Below are positions 43,585-54,302 of a DNA stretch of 64,000 nt, in pieces. The position numbers and the translations under genes were made by a program. Below the pieces are notes generated by a model, which was not told the DNA's origin, did no database searches, and saw only the letters and a program-made list of their open reading frames with translations. The stretch's first letter is position 1. Every line of letters starts with the position of its first letter. The stretch spans positions 124,001 through 188,000 of the forward strand of contig NW_026944047.1 in the NCBI RefSeq assembly GCF_033296635.1. Reading direction: 5' to 3'. This stretch comes from Dichotomopilus funicola (Eukaryota > Ascomycota > Sordariomycetes > Sordariales > Chaetomiaceae).

Positions 43585-44677
43585 AGAAGGAGGTTTGGGC
43601 AAGGGGCAAGGGGCAAGAGATGGAATAAGGAATGCGCGCGCGTGGGTGTGGGTGTGGGTTTACGAGTATGGGTTACCTGAGTTGTGGACGTTGCAGTAAC
43701 AGGCAAGGTGACACCGGACCGTGGCCAGAGAGACTTGGTGTGCCTATGGATATACGGAATAGAGACCGCAATGACCGCGTATGGACATCCGATTCTCTCT
43801 CTCTTTCTATATGCTCACGTGCTTATCTATCTCTATGTCTCTATCCCTGTGTATCGAGTGTGGTCAATATGAAGCTTGTCAGCTGCCCCTGCGCTTGCTA
43901 AATACCTACTGCCCTCGGACTAGAAAGCAGGCTCACCATCACTCTATAAAGGGTAAGATGAGGATCGAGATAGTTAGCATAATTAAGAGGGAACGCATGT
44001 TTCAAGGCTTAAAAAACACACTTAAAACACAAGAAAGTGATGAAACGAATTTAAAGGCGAGAGAAAAGGGGGAAAATATGTCCGAGTCCCCATCCCCCCT
44101 GACGCGTCCACGGGGCCTAAACGCTCACGCTCCAATCGTTCTAAGCCTCGATCACCATATTTCGGTATTTAGCCACACAAAACCGGAGAACGGAATGAAC
44201 TTAGCAATTATGAGTACTCGAGATACTTACTTTCAACATGTGTAACCCCATTTGTGGTCACCGTCATATTTATTCATGTGTATCACATTGGGTTGTGTCA
44301 AGACCACTTCTTCCCAAAAAAAAGAAAAGAAACCAAATGTAAATGTTAAAAGTTATAAGAACCGAGTATTTCCCTAAAACAGACCGATTATGAAGAACAT
44401 TCATGAGAGTGTATACCCTGAGATCTCATACCACACGAGAAACATCTAACCCAAGTGATGGTGAATAAAGCAAACTTTTAATTCATGATATCATCATATA
44501 TGCCTCCCGAAAAAGCCGCCAACCCAATAACCAAACACACCCAGAATGCCCCAAAGCCATCACTAACCCAGTCTATACCAACCCATTCCGTAGTAAATAG
44601 CAGGTTAAATCCGATCCCGAAAATCCTAGGGTATAGTCATATCATCATCGCAAGACTCATAAGTCATCATGAAATCG

Positions 44678-47600
44678 TTAAGGCATTAGTCCAATATCCA
44701 TCCCTTCACCCGAACTACCCGCCCCTCCTGTGCTCGGCGCAACCTCCAAAGCCGTCGAGCCAGGTGTCGTCACGATCTCCGGTTCGACAGCAAGATATTT
44801 TTCTCCTACCTTGCAACTGCCGCAAAGTGCATGGCTGCAATCGTCCACCATGCAGACTTTCGTCGTGCTGATAGACCAGTTCCAGTTACAGTGACACTGC
44901 GAGGCCGAGGGAACGGCATTCGTTAGCTCAAGCACACACGTAAGGGTTGATGCGTTGTTATGATAGCGTTGAGGACGAGGGAACTTACGCAAATCCAAAA
45001 ACGGTACTTCTCTTTCCCATCCTTGAGCCGCTTTGGTTTCGGTGCGCCCTCCTCTCCGCTCCCCTCATTATTCCTCTTGTTTAGCTTGTCGGTCTGTTTC
45101 CCTTGCGTCCGCGACGCCGGCAAAGGTGTAGTAGCGCTGACGTTCGGCGTGGCGGCGACCGAGGGGTTCGCAGAAGCGCGAGCAGAGACGTGGGCAGAGG
45201 CGTGAGTGGAGGTGGTGGGCGACTCGCCCTGGTCATTCTCGATATACTTCCAATCCTTGATGTCGACTTTCTCCAACCCGTCTCGGCCATTGTAGTGGTT
45301 TTCGATATGATCGAACCTCTCGCTATGGACAGGACCGCCCCTGCCGGTTGGCTCAATCGTCTTTTGGCAGAAACCGCACCAGAAGCGCGACTCAAAGTTA
45401 CGGCCCATTCGGCACTCGGCCAGTTTCTTGTCGAGCGTGACTAGGTCGTGAATGCCGTGGTCCTTTGTGAGGTGCGATTTGAGTGACTCGCGGCGATAGC
45501 AAACCTTACCGCACTCCTGTTGGCCGGGGCGGTCGATGGGCTCCTCGGTACAGCGCCAAATCTCATCCTGGATGTGCTGGCTGTTTTCGTGGCGCTTCCA
45601 GTCGTTTTTGCTTCCGAAACTCTTCTCACACCTGGGGAAGGTGCACGAGTAGGGCTTCGCATGACGCTTGCGGTGTTTCCTAGTGCGGGGCATATTAGAC
45701 CAACAAGATCAGGAGTAACTAGGGTGGCAAGGCTAGAGGGGCATACTTGAGCTCGCAAGGTCGGTGAAAGAATTTCCCGCATACTTCGCATTTGTTCTTT
45801 GTGCGAGTCGGTTTGCTTGTAGCCGTAGAAACAGTCGTTGGGGTTTGGGGCTTGTCTGCTTTGGCCTCGATTGATGTTGGGTATCCGCACTTCTTCAGCA
45901 TTGTTTCAAGCTCGCCCTTCTCGATCAACCTCCGAATGACGGCGGCCATCTGTGTCTCGTCATCGAGGTCAATCGGTCGGGGTGTTTCGGTTCCTAGGAG
46001 TATATGAGAAGGGGACGATCGCGCAGAGACAACGTCTGCTTTAATGTACTGGGCACCAGTGTTGCGGAGAATGGTGGAACGAGCATCTGACAGGTCATCC
46101 AAAGGTTCGTCGTCGTCCTCGTCGTCGTGGTCTCTACAGAGACCATCCTCGGAGACCGATGTATGCGCTAACTCGCTGGCGCCGCCCAGTTCCTCCTGCA
46201 TCCTTGACTCTAGCTCATCCACCTCAGACTGAAACTCTCCAGGGGGGACGCTTGGCGTGGGGCTCACGTCCAAGTCCATCGGTTGTTCCGAGGTCTCGAA
46301 CTGATCGAGAAGTCCGATTCCCGCGGCGGGTTGTGTCAAAACATTAGGAGAGATACATTCCAATTGGCGCTGCTCTTGCGAGGGCCGTTCGATGGAAGCT
46401 TCCCCAGTTTGGGTAGACGACCCAGAAACACCGACGTGAGCAAGAGACAGTTCATGAGCGGTAGCGAGGCTAGGGTTTTGTGTCTGGTTTTGAGACAAGT
46501 AGATCCCCATGGAAATGGGTTGCCGATACGACAGCTCGTCGGTCGTCTCGGCCGGCCCTGAGTTTTCATTGGAAAACGAGTGGTCGGATGCGATAGTGGT
46601 GTCATCGGGCTTTTGCCAAACCATCTGCGACGTTGGACTCGCCATCAAGGACGCACCCGCACTAGTGGTCTCCATTGATATTGCGTCATGGCTGGCTTGT
46701 TGTACCGGTGTGCTCCTATGGATAACACTTATTAGCTTTGGCGGCACCCCCAGGGCGGAGTTGGCAACACACAAAAAGGTGAACTGCTTCAAGTCCACAT
46801 CCGTAAGTTGGTGCTTTCTCTTCAGATGTTGCCGGAAGTTGTCGGCGCGAGGCCAATCCTTGCCTCGGTCCGAACAGGCTCCCAAATTGCAACGGTACAC
46901 ATGCTCATCTCCTGTCACCATCTTGTGCACGGATTTCTTGTGACGATCAAGATCGTTTTTGGTGCCAAATCCATCCGCCTTCGCACAGCCTTGAACGGGA
47001 CATTTGAAAGGCTTATTATGTCTGGCCTCGTGTTTGCTAGTTATAGACACACACTGTTAGTTCAAACCTCAAGAAACGGCATATGGTAGGACGCACGTCA
47101 ACTCCGAGCGAGTCTTGACCGAATCATGGCACACTGGACAAACGAGCTTCTTGGTAGTCCGCGATCCCGGCACCCCAGGTCTCTGGCTTCGTGAGTCCCG
47201 CCCCCAACTCTCTCCACTCATGGAGACGTCATCTCGGCCCAGCATCGCCTGCATGCGAAAGGTGATGTTTTGCGTTTCGAAGGTTGAATCCATATCGCCA
47301 CTGAGGATTGAGGCATTTCCAATGCTTAGTTTGGTGTGGCTTCCATACCCAGAGTCGGTCGGATTTTTCGCGCTTTGACTGATAGTATCGATCTCCGAAG
47401 GCGCAACGCTTCGATACCCGGTGAAATTTGGGATAGCCTGGGGATACGATAAACCCACTGACTGCCTCGCCACGCTCAAGGGGTTCCAAGGCCCTCCTCG
47501 GTCTTTCATCCTAGGATACGTGGAGTGCAATACATCTTGCTGGCTATGGCTACCAACCAAAGACTGCAGCTCACCCATCAACTCGTTGTTGCTTGACGCC

Positions 47601-47826
47601 GCCATCGGTGGGAATGTGAAAACTGACGACATAGCGAGATCCCCAGGCTGTCCATGGCTATGCGGAGTGAACGCGGTCGGCGAAGTGGGCGAAACGTTAC
47701 CGAGATTAGGGTGCTGAGACACAAAGGTATGGGGTTAGGACAGAGTTATGAGGGAGCTGAGCTAGAAGAATACGAGCAGCATACCATATAGCGGCCCTGC
47801 TGGGGGAACTGAGAATGGTTCACCAT
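44678..47826 (-). CDS. C2H2 zinc-finger protein B, large fungal multi-finger type
   Basis: Five complement exons: 47785-47826, 47097-47713, 45747-47036, 44989-45679, 44678-44896; four GT-AG introns, all phases agree, 952 residues. A first finger is split by intron 2 (VCPVCHDSVKTRSELTKHEA, about 200-222), followed by CPVQGCAKADGFGTKNDLDR and CNLGACSDRGKDWPRADNFR. A 340-residue acidic Ser/Thr-rich linker comes next. The second cluster starts at Cys636 (CEVCGKFFHRPCELKKH, split by intron 3), then CTFPRCEKSFGSKNDWKRH, a CTEE...CGKVCYRRESLKSH finger and WCGFCQKTIEP...HIENH. The C-terminus has a Cys/Trp-rich module across intron 4, WICCHCNWNW followed by CMVDDCSHALCGSC. This arrangement occurs in fungal C2H2 proteins of unknown target. 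Two separate genes is an alternative rejected because the junctions complete the fingers. Confidence 0.88.
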
Positions 47827-50758
47827 GGTGGCTGTGTGCTCGGGGTGTGAGCGTGGGGTGCTAGGTTGGCTAGCTATCGGGGATTGACGACACCGACAAG
47901 CGCTCACAACGGTTGCCCAGTGTTTGAGGTAGGCCGTCCTGGTCCCTGAGAGTGAGTGTGGGCCAATATGAAGAGGTTGGCGGTGGAATCGAGCTCAGGC
48001 CCAGGTCAGGGCAGCAAACGGAAGGCTATCCGTCCCGTGAGTGGGCCGGGGAGTTCGGACGGCGGGGGAGCTTTGTATCAAACGGCTAAAGGAACACGGA
48101 GCAGAACCCAGACAGACAAGTCACAGACAAATCCCTGTCAAAAAAAACCACAAGCGATCGACCGCGTCGTTCGTGGCGAATGTCTTGATAAGAGGGACGG
48201 TGGCGCGGTTTACGGAAAATGCGATGCAGGAATGCCCGGATGACGACGCCTTGCCACGACGAGTCCTTTGTTGGACATGTCCGGCGCAAGGCGACGAGTG
48301 GTGCGCGGACAGCCCCAGTCGTCGGGAGGACGAACAGAGGACTCGACGCTGGGATCTCAAATGGGAATCGATTGCGACAATGTGGGGAAGCAAACGGGTA
48401 AAAGTCGCTAGCTTTAGAAAGTGTAAGAGGAAAATATGTCGATTAACATTTCGGGCTTGACGGGTTGCAGCTGTGAGGAAGGAGAAGTCTGCCACCATCC
48501 ATGGGAAGGAAGGCAGCAGCGCACTAAGGAAGCCGGTCAGGACGCCGCCTGGCTTGGGTGGCCGCCTTGCGGTTGCGGAAGATAATCACGTGACTAGTCC
48601 CTCCTAACTCTCAATGAAGAGTGAGCGCTCGGTCACGTGTCACAGCCCTCTACCCGATCCTTCCTCGTCCGTCGACTTGGCCAACCGTCTACTTTCCCCA
48701 CGAAAATGAAATGGGCCGCAAGGGATTCGTCATTGGGCAACGACAACCGCGAGCGTACGTCCAAAGCATTCAACATCGGGCACCCACAGCCACTCTGCTC
48801 AACCGTAACACATGCCTTCGCGATACTGGCCTAACGATTTGCGGCCGACCGGATGAATGCAAACAATGTGTTGCAACCACCGCTTGGACGAGCGGGTTCC
48901 TCGAGTGGTGGGTGTTCCGCCAACGAAGTCACAGTGCTCGCTTTTTTGAGAACCACACTTTGATTCGTTACGCAGCGCGTACGAGGTGTGCTGCCGGACT
49001 TTCAATGTTCTAGCACTTACACATTTGCTCTCATCGTGCCTCTTGCGAAATCTGCGTTTCCGCCGCTGCACGCCATGGATTCTTCCACAGTTTTCTAGCC
49101 TCATTTCTGCCCTAACATGCTGCAACACGGCTAGCCCACGTCAATTTGTCGACAACTCAAGCTTACCCCAACTCTCCCGTCTTAGTAAAATCCTAAGACC
49201 GGTGTGGCGTTGATCCGAGCCCCAGCTTCCCCGGTTCGGCCCTCCACGGACATCCATGCGGTTGCCCGCCGGGACAACCGCCCCGCAGCCGAAGGGTCTT
49301 CCACGCTGCAGAGCTGAGCTGTTTCGCTATGGCTGGTGTAATCAGGCCTCTGGGATTGGGCAGCGTACCCATGCAAGAGCCGCCAGTTCGACAAAATCGG
49401 GTCCCTGACTTGCATGTTTGAACAACCCGCAGGCCATCGTGCAGCAACCAGATCATATCTCAACTTCATATCCCAGATTCCGCAGATGGGGTGTGATGGG
49501 GGCAGCGGTGGGTCGCATTTCGAGATCGGATTCCCTTCCGCTTCGAAGCATGGCTTCACACGTGTCGGGGGGATGAAGCACAAACTACATCTCTCGTATA
49601 CAATTGACCCACCGGGTCGGGTTCGGGTTCGACATCCCCCGGCTCGCCTCGAAGCGGCCTTTCGAGGATGACCGAACCCAATGTTGAAGGAGGAAGAAGT
49701 CCATCCTTGCTGACGCACCGACTGCGAGAGAAGAGTGGGAATGGAATGATATTTTGGTTCCCCTCTGCTTCCATTGCCGTAGATATTGAGTGTCCCTTCT
49801 CTGACCGCCCTCCACTCCACAGAACGGAACACACCCATAGATACGATACCGCCGTTCCCCAGCATTGTTGGGGCTTGGGGTATCTTTGCCGGGTGTCTCT
49901 TTTCGGGTACCGGCCCCCGGTAGTATCGATGTTTGGCATTTGCCAAATCCCGAGTCAAACTACCCTGCCCTTGTGCGGGCTGTTTGCTTTGAGCTGCAGA
50001 GTAATGCGCCATATCCGACCCAGGCGCATCAACACTGCAGAAAGATGGCCCACCACCGTTAACGCCATACCTGTACAAAGGAACAAATCCCAGTCAGCCC
50101 TCATTAGGGTCAAGCTCCTCAACCTTTAAGCGAAAATGGCTTATCATCCAAACTCGGGGCATCATCAAACCCCACGATGCAGCGTTGGTACTGCACCCGG
50201 TCCCTTATTCATTGTTGGGCGAGCGTATCACATGAGCCGGTTTTCGCCTCAATGCCCATGCCCATGCCCACCACTCTTTCTCGGCACACATCATGCATAG
50301 GTCAGCTGTTGCGTGTATATATATGTTTCGATAGCCGAGGATACAGTGGTGTTAGTTTCTTTATTAGATCTGGGGCGAGATTCATCAACTTTCCGCAACG
50401 CGGATTCGAATCTGGAGTCTATATAAGCCAGGCCCCCCCAGCCCCCAACCCAATATCTTCTGCAGCAACAACCCATATCTTTCAAAACCACACGATCTAC
50501 ATCGCCTACACATCCACAAACATCGTCAAGACGCACATTTGCACTCAGCTGCTCGCCTACCGGTCAACCATTTTCACGATTACTTCCCTAACCCACCCGG
50601 CCGTAACGCCCTACCCAATTCCCCTCGGCCACCCATCATAAGGTTCTTTACCTTTCCATACCGATCTCGTGCGGTACCGTATCAACACCAACACCACACC
50701 GCACAACATCTCCTCCCAAGGGCCACTCAGCTCCTGGCACAAGACAAAAAAGGGGACC
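47827..50758. other. Divergent intergenic region between C2H2 gene B and a small Cys/His gene
   Basis: 2.9 kb. Near gene B: two CACGTG palindromes (48587-48592, 48634-48639) in TCACGTG context. A minus open frame at 49182-50078 (298 codons) is long but has no ATG at its start, no third-position bias and no domain. TATA-like sequence occurs near 50312 and at 50420-50427. Confidence 0.5.
50420..50427 (+). promoter_or_regulatory. TATA box (TATATAAG)
   Basis: A clean TATATAAG lies 332 bp before the ATG of the small Cys/His gene, followed by a C-rich stretch and an A/C-rich leader. No competing TATA box occurs between it and the gene. Confidence 0.5.
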
Positions 50759-51274
50759 ATGTGCTACTACGACAAATTCCCCTTTAACTGCGGGCATGAA
50801 ACCGAGAAGCTCAACCACCCCTGCCACCTCCGCCGCCGCCAAATCCACGGGGGCCGCTGGTGCGATGTCCACATTCCGTGGGGCGTCCATCTCCAGCCGA
50901 ACGACTGCGATGAATGCCGGCAGGAGAAGAAGGCGACCTATCAGGCATGGGCACAGCCGCTGTACGATCAGGCGGGGCAGCAGTACCGTGACGAGTATCC
51001 GGAGGGCGCGCCGTATCGTGGACATTGGCATCAGTGGTTCGCGCAGTGGCAGGTAGATTTCCTACCGCATAGGCTGGCATGGTTCCAGCAGTATGATGCG
51101 GATGCGGCACAGAAACGGGTGCTGGAGGCGCAAGCGAAGGCGCAGGAGTATCAGGCCAACCTACAGCTGGGGCAGTCGCTACAGGATATGCAGGACGAGT
51201 TTCGGAGAAAGCAAGCGGAGGAGCAGAAACAGAAGGACGAGCACCCGAAAAAGAAGGGGAGCAAGAAGAAGTGA
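50759..51274 (+). CDS. Small Cys/His-containing hypothetical protein
   Basis: 171 residues from ATG 50759 (GGACCATGTGC); the frame is open 30 codons upstream without an ATG. The N-terminal half carries Cys and His in pairs: MCYYDKFPFNCGH, then NHPCHL, GRWCDVHIPW and NDCDECRQEKKATY, which could bind zinc. A Trp/Tyr/Gln-rich middle (GHWHQWFAQWQVDFLPHRL) leads to a long charged helix and a polylysine end (HPKKKGSKKK), which may be a nuclear or nucleic-acid-binding tail. Small fungal proteins opening M-C-Y-Y-D with a CGH motif are common and uncharacterised. C-ending codons and a TATA box upstream support a real gene. Confidence 0.7.
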   Translation: MCYYDKFPFNCGHETEKLNHPCHLRRRQIHGGRWCDVHIPWGVHLQPNDCDECRQEKKATYQAWAQPLYDQAGQQYRDEYPEGAPYRGHWHQWFAQWQVDFLPHRLAWFQQYDADAAQKRVLEAQAKAQEYQANLQLGQSLQDMQDEFRRKQAEEQKQKDEHPKKKGSKKK

Positions 51275-53070
51275 TGTGGGAGAGGGAGGATCAAAGGGAC
51301 AAGGGCTGGAGAGGGGGACCTCTGGAAGATGAAGGGGGTGCGGGATAGAAGATGCTGGGCTGGGCCTAATATGGAGTGGTTAGTGGTAATCCAAAATGCG
51401 GCTTTGGGAAAATGACTGGTCATTTTTTCAGCTGCTTAATTTAGAGGAAAACCAGGGCGGGGGGAGCAGCAATACCGGATGGCGGGGAAGGTATTGGGCA
51501 CAAATGGTGGTGAGCTCCAGGGAGACACAGCACTTCAGGTTCCTAGACGGTCGGTAACATGGGGTTACAACAGGCTGGGGAGGAACAGCTGTGGCTCTGA
51601 GCTGGAGAGAACCGGGGACGAGTGCCTAGGCCCTTAGATTAATCACCTTCTTTTTGGTAGCATTATACATAAAAACTCCCCTTGATGGGTTTTCGAGAAC
51701 TTTTCGAGTATTCTTCGATGTCAAGTGCTCTCCGTGTGTTTACGGGATGTCTTTCACAATTAGAACCTCGCATCATCTTCCTACACTTCAAGGTCACAAT
51801 ACTAACCTAAATTTACCCTTTGTTCCCCTTTCTGCACTTGACGGCCCAGCATTTCATCACCAGATGGTAACCCCTGCCTTGAACCATTGGTGCTTGACCA
51901 GAGCCTTAATCCTTGAAGACCATCCGTCCATCTCCTCACCCATTTCCTCATCCATCTCTTCATCCATCTCTTCATCCCTCCACGCCCACACAATATTCTC
52001 ACACACCCGCAGGGCAAATAACAGGGGTCAAACCCCCACCCACACACCACCTTCCCGCGGCTACCCGGCCCTCCACTATGTCTATACCAGCCGATGTGCT
52101 ACACCACGTGCATGTAAGGTTTCTTTAGGAATAGTGGTCGGTACGTAGGGGCCGAATGCAGTGGAGATGAGCTCCACAGAGAACGAACAGCGGTAATGTA
52201 GCCATTATTTTGCACTGATGGGCTGGAAGACTCTAGGAGCCTTGTTAACGTAGAATGCAGGTAGATCTCCGTATTGCGGATAACGTGTTGTTCCTGGGCA
52301 ACTGATGAAAATAAGGAGAGAAGAACGCTTAGTTTTGAGGTAGATATGCATCTTAACGACAGAGTCTGGGTCGCATGGCCTGGAAGAGAAATGGAATACA
52401 TAGAGACAAGACGGGGGAATCCAGCATGTGGCTTATGCGACTCGACCATGCAGTATAGCCCGGACGCGTGGTATCGAAAGTATGTACAATTGGCTCAAAA
52501 GCACAGTCACAACAACGTGTTTCCACGTTCATTATTGCACACATTGAGAAATGCCCCTTCCATCAACATCAAGGTGGGTACCCTGTTGATGGGACCTGAC
52601 AGTTCGCATGCTACACAGTTGGAAAACAACCTTTTGTAACGTATCACCAAACTGGCCAGAAGTCCAGAAAAAGCCCTGACGAAGCACTCTGATCACCTGG
52701 AAGCCAATGATACGAAGGAAGGGAGCGTTGTGGGCCAAAGGGTTTTTCGTTAGGCCGACGTCCTCAGTTCAGTTGTCAGTAACAGACGGCGGCCCTGTGC
52801 GATGGACTAACCGTAACAGCATTATGCAGGAGAAAGCAGCAGATTTTGCACATCAACAGGCCACAGTTTGACAGAATTCGGAGGCTCGGGAGAGTAACAT
52901 ACCCGGTGCCCCCAACCATACCCTCATTGCGAAACAGCACCATTCCTGCTCATAGCACCGCCTAAAATAAGCTAAAATACAACACACACACGTCGATCAA
53001 CAGCCATCAATGCCAGCCGCTCTAAATATATAAGTAATCCCTCACGCGTTCTCTTTCTTCCCTTCCCCCC
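51275..53070. other. Intergenic region between convergent genes
   Basis: 1.8 kb holding two 3' ends. It contains a 12-bp-period CATCTCTTCATC repeat (51919-51980). ORFs at 51654-52148 and 52274-52639 are AT-richer than the genes here, lack domains and are not called. Confidence 0.5.
51919..51980. repeat. CATC-rich 12-bp-period repeat
   Basis: Two perfect CATCTCTTCATC units with flanking degenerate copies (CATTTCCTCATC, CATCTCCTCACC) in pyrimidine-rich intergenic DNA. Confidence 0.7.
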
Positions 53071-53762
53071 CTACTCTTCAAAGTTCGTCGCGCCCTCAAC
53101 CTTGCCCACCACGTTGTACCGCTTCGAGAAGAAGGTCACCCAGTCGTTGAGCACACCCTTCTCCTTGTCGGGGAGGTCCTGCCAGTCGGCACTCACATCC
53201 TCGGGCTTGGTCGACGTCTTGCCTAGGGCGCGCGAGGCGTCTTTGCCGGCGAATACTGTAGGGGAAGACGAGGTGAGTTGGTTGGCTGTCTGCTTGGGGT
53301 CTAGGGGTTTCCTCGTGCCTGAGAGAGGAAGGAGGGAAGGGAGAGGAGCGATGAAGTGAGGGTTGATCATGGAAGCAGGTGACTAAGATGAATACGTACC
53401 GTGGTAGGCGCCACCCGGCTGGTAGGCCTTGTTACCTGTTACATCGTAGACGATGCCCTGCATAGGGAGCGTGAGTAAGAGTTGAAGTGGGAAGGGGGAA
53501 GAGCAACAGGTGCTGAAGGTACTGACCTTGATAGCGACGTAGCACTTCTCGCCATCCTCGCCTAGAAACCGCGATGTGAGTGAGTCGGAAGTTATACGAA
53601 AGAAGAACGTCCCTTCAAAATCATGGACTGCCTCTGAAGGGACAGAACTCATCGTAAATGAGAATACATACCGTTCGCCTTAGCCAATTCCTCGAGGGAA
53701 ATGGGGTCATCCTTCGGGGGGTTCAGTTGAACAGGAACCTTGGGCTCAAATTTCCCGGCCAT
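53071..53762 (-). CDS. Cytochrome b5-like haem/steroid-binding protein (MAPR family)
   Basis: Four complement exons: 53672-53762, 53527-53561 (35 nt), 53400-53457, 53071-53255; introns GT-AG, phases agree, 122 residues, the usual length of short fungal members. The fold covers the whole chain: KDDPISLEELAKANGEDGEK, CYVAIKGIVYDVTGNKAYQP, GGAYHVFAGKDASRALGKTS, then DWVTFFSKRYNVVGKVEG. MAPR proteins bind haem through Tyr rather than the two His of true cytochrome b5; the Tyr in GGAYHVFAG and the absence of paired His ligands fit this. Dap1-type relatives support sterol-synthesising P450s. It lacks the N-terminal membrane anchor of Dap1/PGRMC1, so it may be soluble. Divergent from the MGR3-like gene, 540 bp apart. 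Confidence 0.9.
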
Positions 53763-54302
53763 TCTGTTTGCTGGTAGATGAGAGACGGCTTGAAGAGGGA
53801 GCTGTTGATTGTCTTTATCTGGGAATTGTGAGCTTGCGCCAAGGATAGCGGGATTAACGTCGTTCCTAATGACCTCAAAAGTGAGAACCCCTCGAGACTC
53901 ACTTTATTTTGCCTAGCGACTCAAAGTTGAAGATGAGAATGGTCAAAACGGTCACTGACTTTTTGAGAATTCACTCTTTCAAATGCCACGGAAGCTCACG
54001 GTTCGAAACCATGAGCGGGTGGGCCCGCGCCGGACCTCGGGAATGGAGGGGCACGCGGGGCCCGACAGGGATGTGCTTCCGTCGTGCGATGACGTGCAGC
54101 TCAATTGCTTGAGCTGCCTGAGGAATCAAGATGGAGAGCTTCATCAAGCTTCGAGCTCGGACCTCTTTCCTCAACTGGACTTTTTCAACACCAAATCAAC
54201 AAACCACGAAATTTCGAGGGATTCGCCGTTAATTCACAGCGCCCGGCCGATTAAACCCCGGTAACGAGAACCAATCGAGTTCCGGTTCCATAGGGTGCCA
54301 CA
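53763..54302. promoter_or_regulatory. Divergent promoter region of the MAPR and MGR3-like genes
   Basis: 540 bp between divergent starts. A GGGCCCGCG-type GC-rich patch occupies 54015-54070 and an AT-rich one 54180-54250. No TATA box or known motif was recognised. Confidence 0.45.

Larger units (their letters stand above)
37020..44677. other. 7.7 kb gene-empty stretch between two C2H2 genes
   Basis: It lies upstream of gene A and downstream of gene B. No ORF shows a domain or convincing coding composition; 38949-39361 and 40782-41075 are the least implausible. It carries a (GT)8 run at 37885-37900, C/T-rich stretches at 41800-42300, an AGTG run at 43032-43060, GGACAGAT-like repeats (43284-43385) and an AGACAGYG array (43521-43584). 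From about 43880 to 44670 it is AT-rich. Confidence 0.5.

Noticed and set aside
44678..47722. Reading C2H2 gene B as three separate genes
   Set aside because: Each junction has good GT and AG sites, matching phases, and completes a zinc finger or the Cys/Trp module.
49182..50078. 298-codon open frame on the minus strand
   Set aside because: It begins at TTG, has no third-position bias, an odd Cys/Trp/Arg-rich composition and no domain; several opposing frames overlap it. Treated as chance.
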